The notes: generated by a model from the letters alone, not told the origin. A stretch of DNA of 64,000 bases from Linyphia triangularis (GCA_963978545.1 OZ021732.1:21249521-21313520), one strand, 5' to 3'; shown: positions 12,490 to 23,179, counted from the stretch's first letter. Translations and numbers: made by a program.

Positions 12490-13450
12490 AGAACATATTG
12501 CATTGTTATTATACTTTTCTAAGTAAAAATATGGCTCTTTTCTATTTTAAAATCCCTTTAGATTAACTATTAATTTAATAAGGTTATTTGTCCAGAGAAA
12601 CACTTTTGAAGTTGACTTTTTTTTCTTTAAAGGCTGTAAAACTATTATGTTTTCCTTTCCATATTGTGAGAATTTTTGCAATTAATACTGACACATTATA
12701 TCTTAAAGAGGCTCCGAAACAACCTTACCGAGAAATCCTGAATGTCATTTCAATTACTGTTTTTAGCATTAGAGCTGTTTAGTAACAATTTTCATACAAT
12801 GTAAAAAAAACATCAAGTAATTCACTTCTTATTTTAAATAAAATATTTCCCTTTCAATCCCCACATAATTCCAAAGCATTTCTTTTTCCTTCATTAAACA
12901 ACAATATTCTGAAAACCAAATGAGGCAACTTACTTTTCCATGCAGAGTAAAATATTTTTAAAACTGGAATCTTAGAAATTTCTCTTTAAATTTTTATTCC
13001 TAAATATCCTATTTAGTAAATATCAACAAAACTAACGGCAGAAAACATCTCAATAGGCTCATTATAAATGCAGATCATTAGCATTGCTACCCTTTTAATG
13101 GACTTACAAAAGTTTTTTCTTCATTTAAATATTCAAATAAAACATCTACAATAAAATATATATTTTGTTAAGAAAGAGTGCATTATTTCTGAAATTTTTT
13201 TCTAAAATTATTTATCTCACCATCTAAGAAATTAACTTAAATTCTCTTATGAGACAACGATGCGTTAAAAAAGAAAATAATTATTCCACATTGTTCACTT
13301 TCTACGATTAAAAAAAAAAAAAAAAAAAAAATGCAAGGAAGTATAATAACCATACGAATAGGTTGGGCATAATTAAACTGGTGCTGCTTAGGACAGAGTG
13401 AGGCCTGTATAAATCAAAAGATCGTTGTAAAACTTTGCATGCGTACTACT
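12490..13450. other. AT-rich intergenic, poly-A near 13310
   Basis: No coding signal. A ~22-base adenine run lies at about 13309-13330. Confidence 0.35.
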
Positions 13451-13456
13451 GAGATA

Positions 13457-13705
13457 ATAAATAAATAAATAAATAAAAAAACAAATAAATAAATAAACAA
13501 ACAAACACACAAACAAAATAAACAAACAAATAAATAAATAAACAAACATAAATAAACAAACAAATAAATGAATGAATGAATGAATGAATAAATAAATAAA
13601 TAAATAAATAAATAAACAAACAAAAATGAATAAACAAACAAATAAATAAACAAACAAAAATACAGATAAATAAATAAACAAAACAAAAACTAAAAAAATG
13701 AATAA
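13457..13705. repeat. Tetranucleotide AAAT/AAAC array (~250 bp)
   Basis: A long interspersed array of AAAT and AAAC units with a short GAAT patch (~13568-13588). All three minus-strand frames stay open as Phe/Ile/Tyr/Leu-rich strings, an artefact of the repeat rather than a membrane protein. Confidence 0.92.
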
Positions 13706-13709
13706 AATC

Positions 13710-14325
13710 TTCACAAATGACTGGAGCCTCATTGGATCCTTTGGTTTTTGTGTTTAAAAATCCTTTCACAATTCTCGCTATACGAATCAGACTGCAAAGT
13801 TAACTCCCATCTGGTGACCAAAATTTGAACTGATGTTTTTAATGGGAAATATATTTGTGATCATCCTTGTTTATGAATTTTCGAAATTGTCCCTCCGCAA
13901 TCCTAGCCACCTGGGGTATTGAAATTTGAAAGGAATTACCTGGTTACTTGTAAACCATGAGAAAAACACTAAATTACTAACAATTAAAAAACTGCCGGAA
14001 CTGTGTACGAAACTGGAATAGTCTGAAAAACAAAGTTCATCCTATTTTAATTCTATTACATGTACTGATTAATCTGATCTGTTGACTGATTAATCATGCG
14101 CGTGTTAATGGAATGAGCTATTCAATACTTTCATTGGCTGAAGCGTAATTCGCAAACCTTCGCTACAAAAGTGACAACGACTCAGAATTTTTTATTTTGA
14201 GCAAAAATGTTTTCTGAAACGCAGGCTGCATGCTTTTGAATCTGGTTGAACCACTGAATGGCACAAAATTGTTTACAAGTTAAATTCAAGTTAAAATGGA
14301 CCGACACCGTTCTTCCATATTCAAA
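13710..14325. other. Intergenic, nothing recognised
   Basis: Mixed-composition sequence ahead of SINE copy B. No supported gene. Confidence 0.35.
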
Positions 14326-14338
14326 TCCATGCAGTATG

Positions 14339-14481
14339 CTTCTATTCCGCGAGGTTGCGGGTTCGAGTCCGGTGTAAGGCATGGGTGTTTGTAAATGTAT
14401 GTTAGCTTGTCTAATGACGAATGTTTCGGCGCATTATAGCCCTCGTGTTGCTGACGGCGCCAGATAATCTAAAACAACCAA
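14339..14481 (+). mobile_element. tRNA-derived SINE, copy B, 5'-truncated
   Basis: The copy begins within the anticodon arm of the tRNA-like head and keeps the B box GGTTCGAGTCC (~14359). It continues through the shared body to the CCAGATAATCT tail. A perfect 12-bp target duplication, CCATGCAGTATG, lies at 14327-14338 and 14482-14493. The 5' truncation fits LINE-type target-primed insertion. Confidence 0.92.
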
Positions 14482-14509
14482 CCATGCAGTATGTGATTCT
14501 GCACACATT

Positions 14510-14974
14510 TTAAGGCAAAAATGAAGAATTTTTAGCAATCTCATTTTCGTAGAAAGGGTACTGTATAGTAGGCATTAGACTGGTAAAGTATGATGATAAT
14601 TGTAGACCGTTTAATGTTTGAGGTTTCAAGGTTTTTCTTCGGATTTCCCCAGGACATAAAGTTTCGAAATTCCTTATGAGGTTTTCTGATGTTCTAGACA
14701 TTCCGGGGGAAAAAATTATAGGTAAAAAAAGTTTAGAAAATCCTATAATAAAATTTAAAGCATAAAGAGAACATTTAAAAATTATGGTGCACTCAAATTC
14801 CATCATTGAAACGATTTCACCATCTGATTCCTCACTTAAGTTACCTAATACGAACCTTATCTCGGAACGTCTCTTTTTGTTCGAAAGAACGCATTTTAAG
14901 CGACTGTTTAAGCTTCCAGTTTTCTCCTGCGAGTTGTCTGAATCTCCATATTCAAACAGTGCGGATCGAGGCAA
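14510..14974 (-). CDS. Unrecognised 154-residue open frame
   Basis: An uninterrupted minus-strand frame, longer than most chance frames in this AT-rich DNA, with a mixed N-terminal half (acidic SEESDGE, basic NKKRRSE). The C-terminal half has a hydrophobic stretch (IIFKCSLYALNFIIGFSKLF). I recognise no domain, see no introns or initiation context that favour it, and find no related copy in the window. It begins 17 bp beyond the target duplication of SINE copy B. It could be a fragment of an unknown transposon or a chance frame. Confidence 0.2.
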   Translation of the reverse strand: MPRSALFEYGDSDNSQEKTGSLNSRLKCVLSNKKRRSEIRFVLGNLSEESDGEIVSMMEFECTIIFKCSLYALNFIIGFSKLFLPIIFSPGMSRTSENLIRNFETLCPGEIRRKTLKPQTLNGLQLSSYFTSLMPTIQYPFYENEIAKNSSFLP

Positions 14975-14989
14975 TAGTCCCCTTTGAAG

Positions 14990-15225
14990 GATTGAAGAGG
15001 GGGTTTCTTACGGAAGAAATCTTCGCTTGGAATCACTTCAAATCAAAAAGTCAAAGATCAAAATGGTATTTATTTTTACTAAAGGGTTTTTAAGTGACAA
15101 TAGAATTTTTGAGGAAGGAAAACAGAAAAATTTAAATTATTTTTGAGTTATTAATTTTAACTAATCATTTTAAATTATCAATTTAAATTATTAATAATAT
15201 AACCCATAAAAACAAAGTTTGTAAT
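14990..15225. other. Short gap, nothing recognised
   Basis: AT-rich linker between the open frame and an inverted repeat-family copy. Confidence 0.35.
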
Positions 15226-15229
15226 ATAA

Positions 15230-15760
15230 ATCCTTTATATACATTGCCAATTTTTATATTCATTTAACATAGCGCCGTATCTGTTGCCAGCCTGTGCTTG
15301 TTTTTAATATTTAAAATTAGATGCAAATACCATCTCTATCAGCAAAATATGCGTTAAACTACTTTTCAAATTTTTTTAATTAAAAATTAATATGAATTTA
15401 TTCACTCATATCCAAAAATCGTGTATTTATTTTGATTAAAATAAATTTATTAATTATTTATTGAAACAATTTTGGTAACAAGAAATAGTTTCTTCAATGA
15501 TTGGTTAAATACTATTTCAGCGCGTTTGGATGACCGCAATTTGGTTTATTAGTATTCCAAAACTGACCTTTTAGTGACAGTGGCACCCCCAAAATTTGAT
15601 AGAATACAATGTAATATCGAAATCGAATTTATCTGCCAAGTTTCAGGCCGATTAAATGATGGTAAGAGGATTACTTAGGCCTCCGCAGATTTTTCTGCTA
15701 TCGACAAACATATACAAAAAAACACAAAATCAAAATTAATATAAAGGAATTAAAAAATAA
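15230..15760 (-). repeat. Dispersed repeat family 1, copy 4 (inverted)
   Basis: Reverse-complement order of the family landmarks: ATTTAAAATTAGATGCAAAT (palindromic context ~15308), then AAACAATTTTGGTAACAAG, ATTTCAGCGCGTTTGGATGA, CTGACCTTTTAGTGACAG, CCCCAAAATTTGATAGAATA and AAGTTTCAGGCCGATTAAAT. It is the only clearly minus-strand copy. Confidence 0.68.
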
Positions 15761-15974
15761 ATGGTTTAGGGCCGATTTACAGTTTACTCTGGGCATTAAG
15801 TCCAAGCCAATTACAAAAAAAGATTATTATTATTATTTTTTTTTTAAGTTTTATAAAACACCGATACATCAATATAAGTAAACAGCATCAGCATACATAT
15901 CTTTTTATACAAGCAGGCAAGGCAGGCGCATGCGCACACAATGCCTTTCTTGCGCATGCTCCAAACATTAAGTG

Positions 15975-17470
15975 GAGGACACTTGCAATCTTTTCCCAGC
16001 TCTGATATTCGGTACAAATATCAACAAGGGCAAGCATAGAAAAAAGTAAGCTACTCGAATATCGATTAATTAATTTTTCTGGGTCGAAATGGGGTCAAAA
16101 CGTTCCGAAAAGGAATATTCTACTTCCAATACAGTCGCAACTCTGAAAATTGGTTCGAATCTCAACTAAGGCGAGCATTGAAAAGTAATTTATTCCGGAA
16201 TCGATCAACCAGTTTTAAGCGGTTGAAAAGGGGTAAAATATTCCATACGTGAAATATTGAAATGTCCCACTTGCAATACAGCCATAACTCTGAAATTTGG
16301 TACAAATGTCAACAGTGACGAACATAGAAAAAAAATTCTATTCCGATCTCGATTGATCAACTTTAAGGGGTCGAATGTCGACTTTCAATGTAGTCACAAC
16401 TCTTATATTTAGTACAAATGTCAAGAAGGATAAACATAGAAAAAGTAAACTATTCCGATGTAGATTAACCAACTTTAAAGGGTTGAAAAAGTGTCGAAAC
16501 GTTTCAAATGAGAAATATTGAAATGTCCCACTTTCAATGTAGTCACAACTAGGAAATCTAGTACAAATAACAACAATGGCAAGCACAGATAAAGTAAGAT
16601 ATTCCGACATCGAGTAATTGATTTTAAAGGTACAAGAAGAGATCGAAATGTTCAAACCATACGAGGGACATCCCAATATCGATCTTCCTATACAGTCACG
16701 AGTCTGAAATTTGGAATCAAGAGCAAACATAGGTAAAGTGAGCTATTCTAATCTCGATCAACTTAATTTATGTGAGTCAAAAGTTCCAAACGAGGGTTAT
16801 TCAAATGTTCCACTTCTAATGTAATAGCAACTCTGATATTTGGGACAAACCTCAACAAAAGCAAGCACAGAAAAAGACAACTATTCCGATGTCGATCAAC
16901 CAATTTAAAGGGTTGAAACGTTCCAAACAAGGGATATTCCTTCCAATATCCTACTTACAATTTAGTCACAACTTTGAATTTTGGCACTAAGGGCCATCAT
17001 AGATAAAGAAAGCTATTTCAATCTCGATAAACTCATTCTAAAGGGTCGAAAAGGTGTCGAAACGTTAGATACGATGAATAGCGCCAAGTCTCGTTATCGA
17101 TAACAACACAATTCTGAAATATAATAAAAGTGTCGATGAAGAAAGTCATTCCAATCTCGATTAACCATTCAAAGGATCTAAAGGAGTCTGAAAAACCGAA
17201 ACGAGGGATATTCAAAGGTTCCATTTAGTCACATTTCTGAAAATTGAAATCAAGATAAAGCACTTGTAAATAAGCTATTCTGATCCCGATTAACTATTTT
17301 AATGTGTCTAAAAGGAGTCGAACCGTTCCATATGAGGATTAATTCAATGCTTCACTTCAAATATATAGTCACAGTTATAGAATTTGGAACAAATGTCAAC
17401 AAGGGCAAGTATAGATAAAGTAAGGTATTTTGATTTTGATAAACTAATTTTCAGTGATTAAAATAACTAA
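15975..17470. repeat. Degenerate ~140-bp tandem array, about 11 units
   Basis: A recurring unit contains a GTACAAATGTCAACAAGGGC block, GCATAGAAAAAGTAAGCTA, TTCCGATCTCGATTAACCAA, GGGTCGAAA, CGTTCC, GATATTCAAATGTCCCAC and a TAGTCACAACTCTGAAATTT block. The TTCCGAT landmark recurs near 16052, 16191, 16338, 16451, 16600, 16744, 16882, 17014, 17144, 17274 and 17426, giving spacings of 113-152 bp. Units are clearly diverged, so the array is old. Open frames across it are by-products. It ends where the inverted-end element begins. Confidence 0.85.
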
Positions 17471-17473
17471 TTG

Positions 17474-17800
17474 TAAAAGCGGCAAATTTTTTCTGGGTGT
17501 TAGTCAAGTACTTAGCTTTCAATTTTTAATAGGAACCACCTTCTCCGCGAGCCATCTTGGATTTTATAGCGGTCATTTTGAAATATCAGTATATTATCAA
17601 TTTCTCTGCTTCTAAATCATTTAGGATCACAACTTAGTGTCTAAATATACCTATTTGGGGTCAGATAATACAACTAAACAAACTTTAAATGCAAAGGCTA
17701 TATTTATTCACTAATATATACAGGGCTGTCACTATCGGGGGGGGGGGGGGAGGGGGATATGTCTTGATAAAAAACTAACCCATTAAAGCAAAGTTTTTAT
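17474..17800 (-). repeat. Left copy of the ~330-bp inverted repeat
   Basis: Pairs with ~22222-22549. A poly-G run of about 14 bases (~17738-17751) replaces a GTGAGGTGAGGGAGGGGGTG-type segment in the partner. Confidence 0.85.
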
Positions 17801-17809
17801 ACATTATTT

Positions 17810-18240
17810 ACTAATATATGTTTCACTAATATATGTACCACAGGGACACACTTACCATAGGGTTGTTTAGTGCAATCGTCAGGCTGGTCAATGTCTGTAA
17901 GAAATGAGCCTTTCCGGTATGGATGTTCTATTTTTTTATTTTAATAATCCTATTTCCACACAGGTAATCGCCTTCCTTAACGTTTTTAGAAAATATTCAA
18001 TGCATTAAAATCCCAATCGCTCCCACGCCCTTTTTCGTTTGGTAGGGGTGATAAAAGAAGAGTATAAAGGCGGCCGACGACTGCCCTACGCCTAAAACGA
18101 ACAAAGAACCAAGGAGGCATGGGGCTCACCTCAGTAATCCAAACATCGATGGGACATAAGCTCATTACTATAACTGCCAGGCCGCCAAGATTGTAATGGT
18201 GATGCTCATTGGCAAGTTCCATCCATCACCTGATGACCTT
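17810..18240. other. Spacer inside the candidate element
   Basis: A GC-richer patch at ~17990-18220 has an open minus-strand frame that I could not relate to any protein. It may be the decayed upstream part of the plus-strand gene that begins near 18245. Confidence 0.3.
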
Positions 18241-18244
18241 GTGT

Positions 18245-18686
18245 ACAGATCTGAAGATTTTTGTTGGTTTTGGTTCTAGCAAACCATTTACTTAACATTA
18301 ATGTTATTTGTGAGAATCTGTGTGTAAAAAAATCCCAAGCTCTCCCAGTATTTTACAGTTTTACGGGATGTGATACCACATCATCATTTCTTGGACAAGG
18401 CAAGAAATCTGCGTGGGAAGCATGGAATTGTTATCCTCAAGTGACACATGCATTTACCTACATGGCACTTCACCCTCATACAGAGCTTGATATTGATTAT
18501 GAAAATTTTTAACTACTAGAACGCTTCACCATATGATCTTGTATGATAAGAACTGTGAATTAGACTGTGTAAATGAAGCCAGGAAGCTGCTGTTTTGTCA
18601 GAAGAATAAGTCAATGGAGAAACTTCCCCCTCTACTACAACACTCAAAGCAAGCTGTATAAGTGCAGATAAGGCAGAAGTATGATG
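18245..18686 (+). pseudogene. Broken multicopy FTGCDT-family gene, first half
   Basis: Plus-strand frames read VGFGSSKPFT (~18255), then ALPVFYSFTGCDTTSSF and GKKSAWEAW (~18340-18430). After a stop and a frameshift come CELDCVNEARKLLFCQK (~18555) and MEKLPPLLQHSKQAV (~18613). This motif order is one I know from large, multicopy, transposon-like gene families in invertebrates; the biochemical function is unknown to me. Several stops and at least one frameshift make it non-functional. The frame is cut at a TA dinucleotide (18687-18688) by an inserted transposon and resumes at 20471. Confidence 0.65.
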
Positions 18687-18688
18687 TA

Positions 18689-20428
18689 CAGTACCCCCCC
18701 CCCCAAAAAAAAAAAATCAGACCGATGGCTATATCTTGTGCTCTAATTGTTGAAATAACAAACAAAAGGTACCGTTGTAAATCGTGGAAGGTTTTTAATA
18801 ATTGCATGTAGGTTTTTTTTTTTTTTTTTTTTTTTTTGTCATGAGGGGTCATCTACATATTAAAACAGAACCAAACTTTAAAAAGTTCAATAGCAGCCTC
18901 GTAATATTATCCCATATTTGGATTCACCATCCAAAAAAAATGTCGAAATAGAAAAATTCGTAATTTTCTAATGAATGGTTTGTAATTTAATGGATAAAAA
19001 GAAAATGATAGATTAATGCTAAATAAAAAAATTGGCTTTTTGGCCATAAATACTTAAATAATTAATATATTTCAGTAATTTTTTTTTTCAAAAGATAGTT
19101 TGTAAATGACCAAACATAAATAGCAAGCAACTTTTGCATCAATTTCTTTTTTAAAAATAAATTATTAATTAATAAAACAATTTTTTTTTTTTTTTAATAG
19201 AAACATATATATATTTTTTTGCTTTCATTAGATTCACCATGGTCTCAAACCCCACCACAATTTTTTTCTTTTCATTTTGACTTTTAGTTCTCTATTTTTT
19301 AGCGAAAATGTAAAAAACGCTCACTTGAAGGGACCGTATAGTAGACGACTTTTGAAAACTATCAAAGATTAATTCAAGGTAAACTAGAGGTGTGGAAAAT
19401 CGCACAACGTTCAATTATCGTAAAATGGAGTGAATAGGAACAGCGGGGTGAATCGGAACAGAATTTCTTGAGATTACAAAAAAAAAAAAAAAAAAAAAAA
19501 TATTATTTTATACAAACAAAGCAGTTTTATTTTGTGTATGTATATTTTTATTCTGTCTAACGTGTTTGGAATTGTGGAACATATGTTTTGTGTGGTTTTC
19601 AACAGTGTCCTTTTTTTTTTTTTTTTTTAATTTACTTCCTTAAATTACATTTATTTAAAACAACATTTTTTAAGCAATTTCAATAAGTTATCCTTTAAAA
19701 AATTTACTGAATCAGGTGATTTTTTCATTTTATAAATAATTTCAACGATCAAGTTACATTTGTGTTTACAGTGAAATGTTTCTGTAAAATAATCACACTT
19801 TGCTGAATACTGTTTACTAATACCTACATTTTATATTTATTAATTTTCTAATTATCAGTAGTATACGTTATACTTCTGCAATTACAGTTTTAGATATTTT
19901 ATTTATTTCGTGTGAAGAATGTACATCTTTAACGTTGTAAATAAATTATGTTACTTTTGCGTTTACTTGCTATTTTTTTATTAATCTTAAACATGTCACT
20001 ATAAATCCAAGTAGTTTTTATGCAATTTTAGACTAATATTTGTATTTTTTAACGTCGTGAAACGCCGCACTGACCGTTCGGTTTCTCCCGCTGTGAAGTA
20101 GAACCTTAAAAATACCTTTCGTTTTATGGAAATTCTCCCTGAAGATCGGTCCATAAATGGTCGAAACATTTTCGCTCATAAGTGACGTGTTTTTCAACAT
20201 AATGCATTGAAATTTGGTATATAGAGTAAATGATGTATTCTGAATCGAATGAAATGATAAAAAATAAGGATTCGTATTAAAATTTTTGAAGATAGAATTA
20301 CTTTTACTTAGTAAACGATCCCTCAAGAAAAATAAATTGCATCAGATATATAGAAAATTGTAAGCAAAACATTTGGTGCAAACCGTAAGATTTTACGATA
20401 ATTAGAACCGAAGATATAGCCATTGTTC

Positions 20429-20459
<31 letters not shown>

Positions 20460-20468
20460 GGGGTACTG
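18689..20468. mobile_element. TA-inserted transposon, Tc1/pogo-like (1780 bp)
   Basis: The element begins CAGTACCCC at 18689 and ends GGGGTACTG at 20468, flanked on both sides by TA (18687-18688, 20469-20470), as for the Tc1/mariner/pogo superfamily. The inverted ends stay similar for about 60 bp: CAGTACCCC, a variable C/A homopolymer run, TCAGA, then ATGGCTATATCTT. No transposase frame is found inside, so it is non-autonomous or badly decayed. It contains a fragment of another repeat (~19381-19420). The two flanks belong to one broken gene, confirming the insertion boundaries. Confidence 0.85.
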
Positions 20469-20470
20469 TA

Positions 20471-20676
20471 CAAGTGAGCACACTCAACATCAACATGATC
20501 CTAATCCAGAAGGCTGGGGCTGGACCCAGAAAGTTGATAGCATATCATGGGTTCATGTATAAAGCACACCAATTGCCTCAAAAACTTGCAGTGAATTGAT
20601 TAAAGGCAATTGCAAGAGCAAAAAAGGATGAACTGGTTTGCAAAACTGCTCGGTGGAATTGCACTGAACTGTGTAA
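20471..20676 (+). pseudogene. Broken multicopy FTGCDT-family gene, second half
   Basis: Directly after the transposon and its TA, plus-strand frames read NPEGWGWTQKVDSISWVHV (~20503), then PIASKTCSELIKGNCKSKKG (~20568), then a cysteine-rich remnant (NCS, CTELC in another frame, ~20645). This Trp-rich plus Cys-rich tail is the normal continuation of the family seen at 18245-18686. Stops and frameshifts confirm decay. Confidence 0.6.
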
Positions 20677-20784
20677 TACCTAGGCATTATTTTGACGACT
20701 GAAATCATAGTAACTTCAGTGCAAAAGTAGAAAAAATGCATATTAAAGTTTAATTATTAAGTAATACATTTTTAATAGAAATTT

Positions 20785-21060
20785 AATTGATTTGTTATTC
20801 ATATGTAATTAATTTGTTATTCATATGTAATTAATTTGTTATTCATATGTAATTAATTTGTTATTCATATGTAATTAATTTGTTATTCATATGTAATTAA
20901 TTTGTTATTCATATGTAACTAATTTTAATAAATATATGATTAATTTGTACTTAATACGTAATTAATGTGTAAGTAATATGAAACTAATATGTAATTAATT
21001 TGTAATTAATATGTAAAAAATTTTGATAAATATGTAATTATTTGATAAATAATATTTTAT
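20785..21060. repeat. 22-bp minisatellite, ~6 units plus decayed flank
   Basis: The unit TTGTTATTCATATGTAATTAA is repeated in perfect tandem between about 20791 and 20920. It then degrades into AATATGTAATTAATTTGTAA-like variants to about 21060. Confidence 0.9.
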
Positions 21061-21174
21061 TGGTTTTAAAGCATGGTTTAAATAATTTTAAATTAATGTT
21101 TAATGATATGTAAATAAAATGTAATTGAAGTCAAGTTTTATATGATTTTCCGTCATATTTTAGTAAATTTTCCA

Positions 21175-21440
21175 TTCAACTTTAATTAACTCACTACTTC
21201 ATCCAATCGAGCCAAAAATTGGCAGATTGACTCGTTATCAATGATTATTTATTCTATTAAGTTTTTGTGACAAAAAAGAGACAATCCATGGTACGGTATG
21301 GATGGTTTTCTTCATAGAAGTCAATCTGAGCTCAAAATCACTTAAATAAGTTGCAATTGCACTTAAAATCAACCATGCATATAAAGGACTTACAATAAAA
21401 ACTTTGTTTTAATGGATTAATTTTTTATCAAGGCATATTT
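21175..21440 (+). repeat. Dispersed repeat family 1, variant subfamily copy
   Basis: Shares TCATCCAATCGAGCC, TTGGCAGATTGACTCGTT, GAGCTCAAAATCACTTAAAT and AAAACTTTGTTTTAATGGAT with the variant copy at 8490-8890. Its end also resembles the inner part of the inverted repeat at 22190. Confidence 0.6.
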
Positions 21441-21449
21441 GTAGAACTT

Positions 21450-22185
21450 TATAACGCATAATTTTTGGATGACGTTTTCGAGACATATATCCCGTAAACA
21501 TAATTAAAATTCTAAAACCAATTAAGTCAACTATGTCCAAGGTCTTCATTTAAATATCTTTTCATTATTTTTATTTTTTCGAAATGCAGTGAATGGAAAT
21601 TGTACTACGAAACAGAAAAAATAATTAAAAAAATGTCCAAATAAGTGAGTTTTAATTAAGAATTATATAAATGTAAATAAAAAGAAATTCAATGCATTGG
21701 AAAATTCTGATGGACCATTGTTATGAATAGAAAATTACCTATAAAAACACTATGATTTTTATTATAGGGATAACGGATTTAATTACATTGCTATAGATAA
21801 TCCTTTTTGTCAGTATTCTACTGATTCCTTCAGGAGCAAACATTGATTTCAATTAATATAAATTATTCTTTCTGATTTCCTTGAAACAAAAAAATAAGGT
21901 ATGAAGATAAAAATTTAATTTAATTTTATTTAGAAGTTTTCAGTGAAGATAACGATGATTAATTTGATGGTAAGGAAGAATATTTTCAGCCTAATTCAAA
22001 AGTTCCGACTTACTTAGCTTACTTAGTAAGTATTGCGTTCGGGGTTTTTTAACATTGACGATTTAACTTATTTTTACTTTTTCTATTCAATGCTTTCAGT
22101 AATGTTTATAATTTTGTTGAAAAAAAAAAATCGAAAGTTTGCTGACTGGCCGACCTTCACAAATTTTGTGGATTGACTCCTCCCC
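21450..22185. other. AT-rich spacer, nothing recognised
   Basis: No coding or repeat landmark beyond short homopolymers. It lies inside the candidate 5-kb element. Confidence 0.35.
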
Positions 22186-22221
22186 CTCAATAATGCATGT
22201 AAAGGACTTCCATTTAAAACT

Positions 22222-22549
22222 TTGCATTTACGGGTTAATTTTTTATCAAGACATATCCAACTCACCCCCTCCCTCACCTCACGATAGTGACTGTCCTGCA
22301 TATATTTGTGAATAATTATAGTCTGATACATTTAAAGATTATTTAGCTGTATTCCTTTACCCCAAACATTTATATTTAGACACCATGTGTGTGATCTTAA
22401 GTGACTTAGAAGCAGAGATATTGATAATATACTGATATTTCAAAATGACTGCTATAAAATCCAAGATGGCCAGCGGAGAAGGTGGTTCCTATCAGAAATT
22501 GAAAGCTTAAGTACCTAACTAGCACCTGGAAAAAAAATTGGTGCTTTTA
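22222..22549 (+). repeat. Right copy of the ~330-bp inverted repeat
   Basis: Reverse-complement partner of 17474-17800. The pair shares CAAGATGGC, GGAGAAGGTGGTTCCTAT and GAAATTGAAAGCTTAAGTAC. Confidence 0.85.
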
Positions 22550-22670
22550 TTCGGCGTGTCCACATTTTCATGTACAGCGACCCTACTAAAAAGTTTTAAC
22601 TTTAAGAATAAATTCTTTCAGAGTTCATGTAACTGCCTTTTTTTGTAGAATGATTTTCAATGTAGAAGAA

Positions 22671-22731
22671 ATGACGAATGTTTCCCTCGTGTTGCTGACG
22701 GCGCCAGATAATCTGAAAACCACCAACAAAC
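22671..22731 (+). mobile_element. tRNA-derived SINE, copy C, tail fragment
   Basis: Only the last ~61 bp of the SINE are present, from ATGACGAATGTTT to the CCAGATAATCTGAAAAC tail, with about 14 bp deleted in the middle relative to other copies. A 13-bp target duplication, CAATGTAGAAGAA, at 22658-22670 and 22732-22744 shows it inserted in this short form. Confidence 0.88.
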
Positions 22732-22789
22732 CAATGTAGAAGAATTAAATAATTTTTCAGATAAATTTTGGAAACATCCCGCCACCCCA

Positions 22790-23170
22790 ATTCCTTCCCT
22801 CGTACATGCGATTATGCGTATTTGATGTCGATAACAATGCATTTTATCAAATTTTGGGGGTTGTCACTGGGAATCACTAAAAGGCCGCTTTTACGCAATA
22901 CTAATAGACCAAACTTACCGTCATCCAATCGCGCTGAAATAGCATTTAACCGATCATTGAAGAAACTCTTTCTTGTTGCCAAAATTGTTTTAATAAAAAA
23001 CAAAATTGTTTTAATCAGAATAAATAAAAGATGTTGGATGTGAGTGAATAAATTCAGATTCATTTTTAATGAACAAATTTTTAATAGTAGTTTACAGCAA
23101 ATTTTGCTGATGTAGATGTTTTTAATATTTAAAATTAGATGCAAGCACCAAGCACAATCTGGCAACATAT
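22790..23170 (+). repeat. Dispersed repeat family 1, copy 6
   Basis: Carries TTTTATCAAATTTTGGGGG, CACTAAAAGGCCGCTTTTAC, CCGTCATCCAATCGCGCTG, AACTCTTTCTTGTTGCCAAA and ATTTAAAATTAGATGCAAGC in family order. It lacks the first block. Confidence 0.7.
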
Positions 23171-23179
23171 TTCAAAGAG

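Larger units (their letters stand above)
17474..22549. mobile_element. Candidate 5-kb element with ~330-bp inverted ends
   Basis: Sequence at 17474-17800 and the reverse complement of ~22222-22549 match almost throughout. Shared strings include TAGGAACCACCTTCTCCGC, CATCTTGGATTTTATAGC, TCATTTTGAAATATCAGTAT and GATATGTCTTGATAAAAAA. Both outer ends run to TAAAAGC. Between them lie a broken multicopy gene, a TA-inserted transposon, a 22-bp minisatellite and a family-1 repeat copy. The simplest reading is one transposon with long terminal inverted repeats. Two independent opposite insertions of one repeat remain possible, because no target duplication is visible. Confidence 0.5.

Noticed and set aside
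13388..13769. Overlapping minus-strand frames of 90-114 residues rich in Phe, Ile, Tyr and Leu, resembling membrane proteins
   Set aside because: They are all translations of the AAAT/AAAC tetranucleotide array; the frames are open only because the repeat lacks stops.
16338..16730. 130-residue minus-strand open frame
   Set aside because: It lies wholly inside the ~140-bp tandem array, whose other units do not keep the frame.
17986..18222. 78-residue minus-strand frame in a GC-richer patch
   Set aside because: No recognisable domain; it overlaps what may be decayed plus-strand FTGCDT-family sequence.
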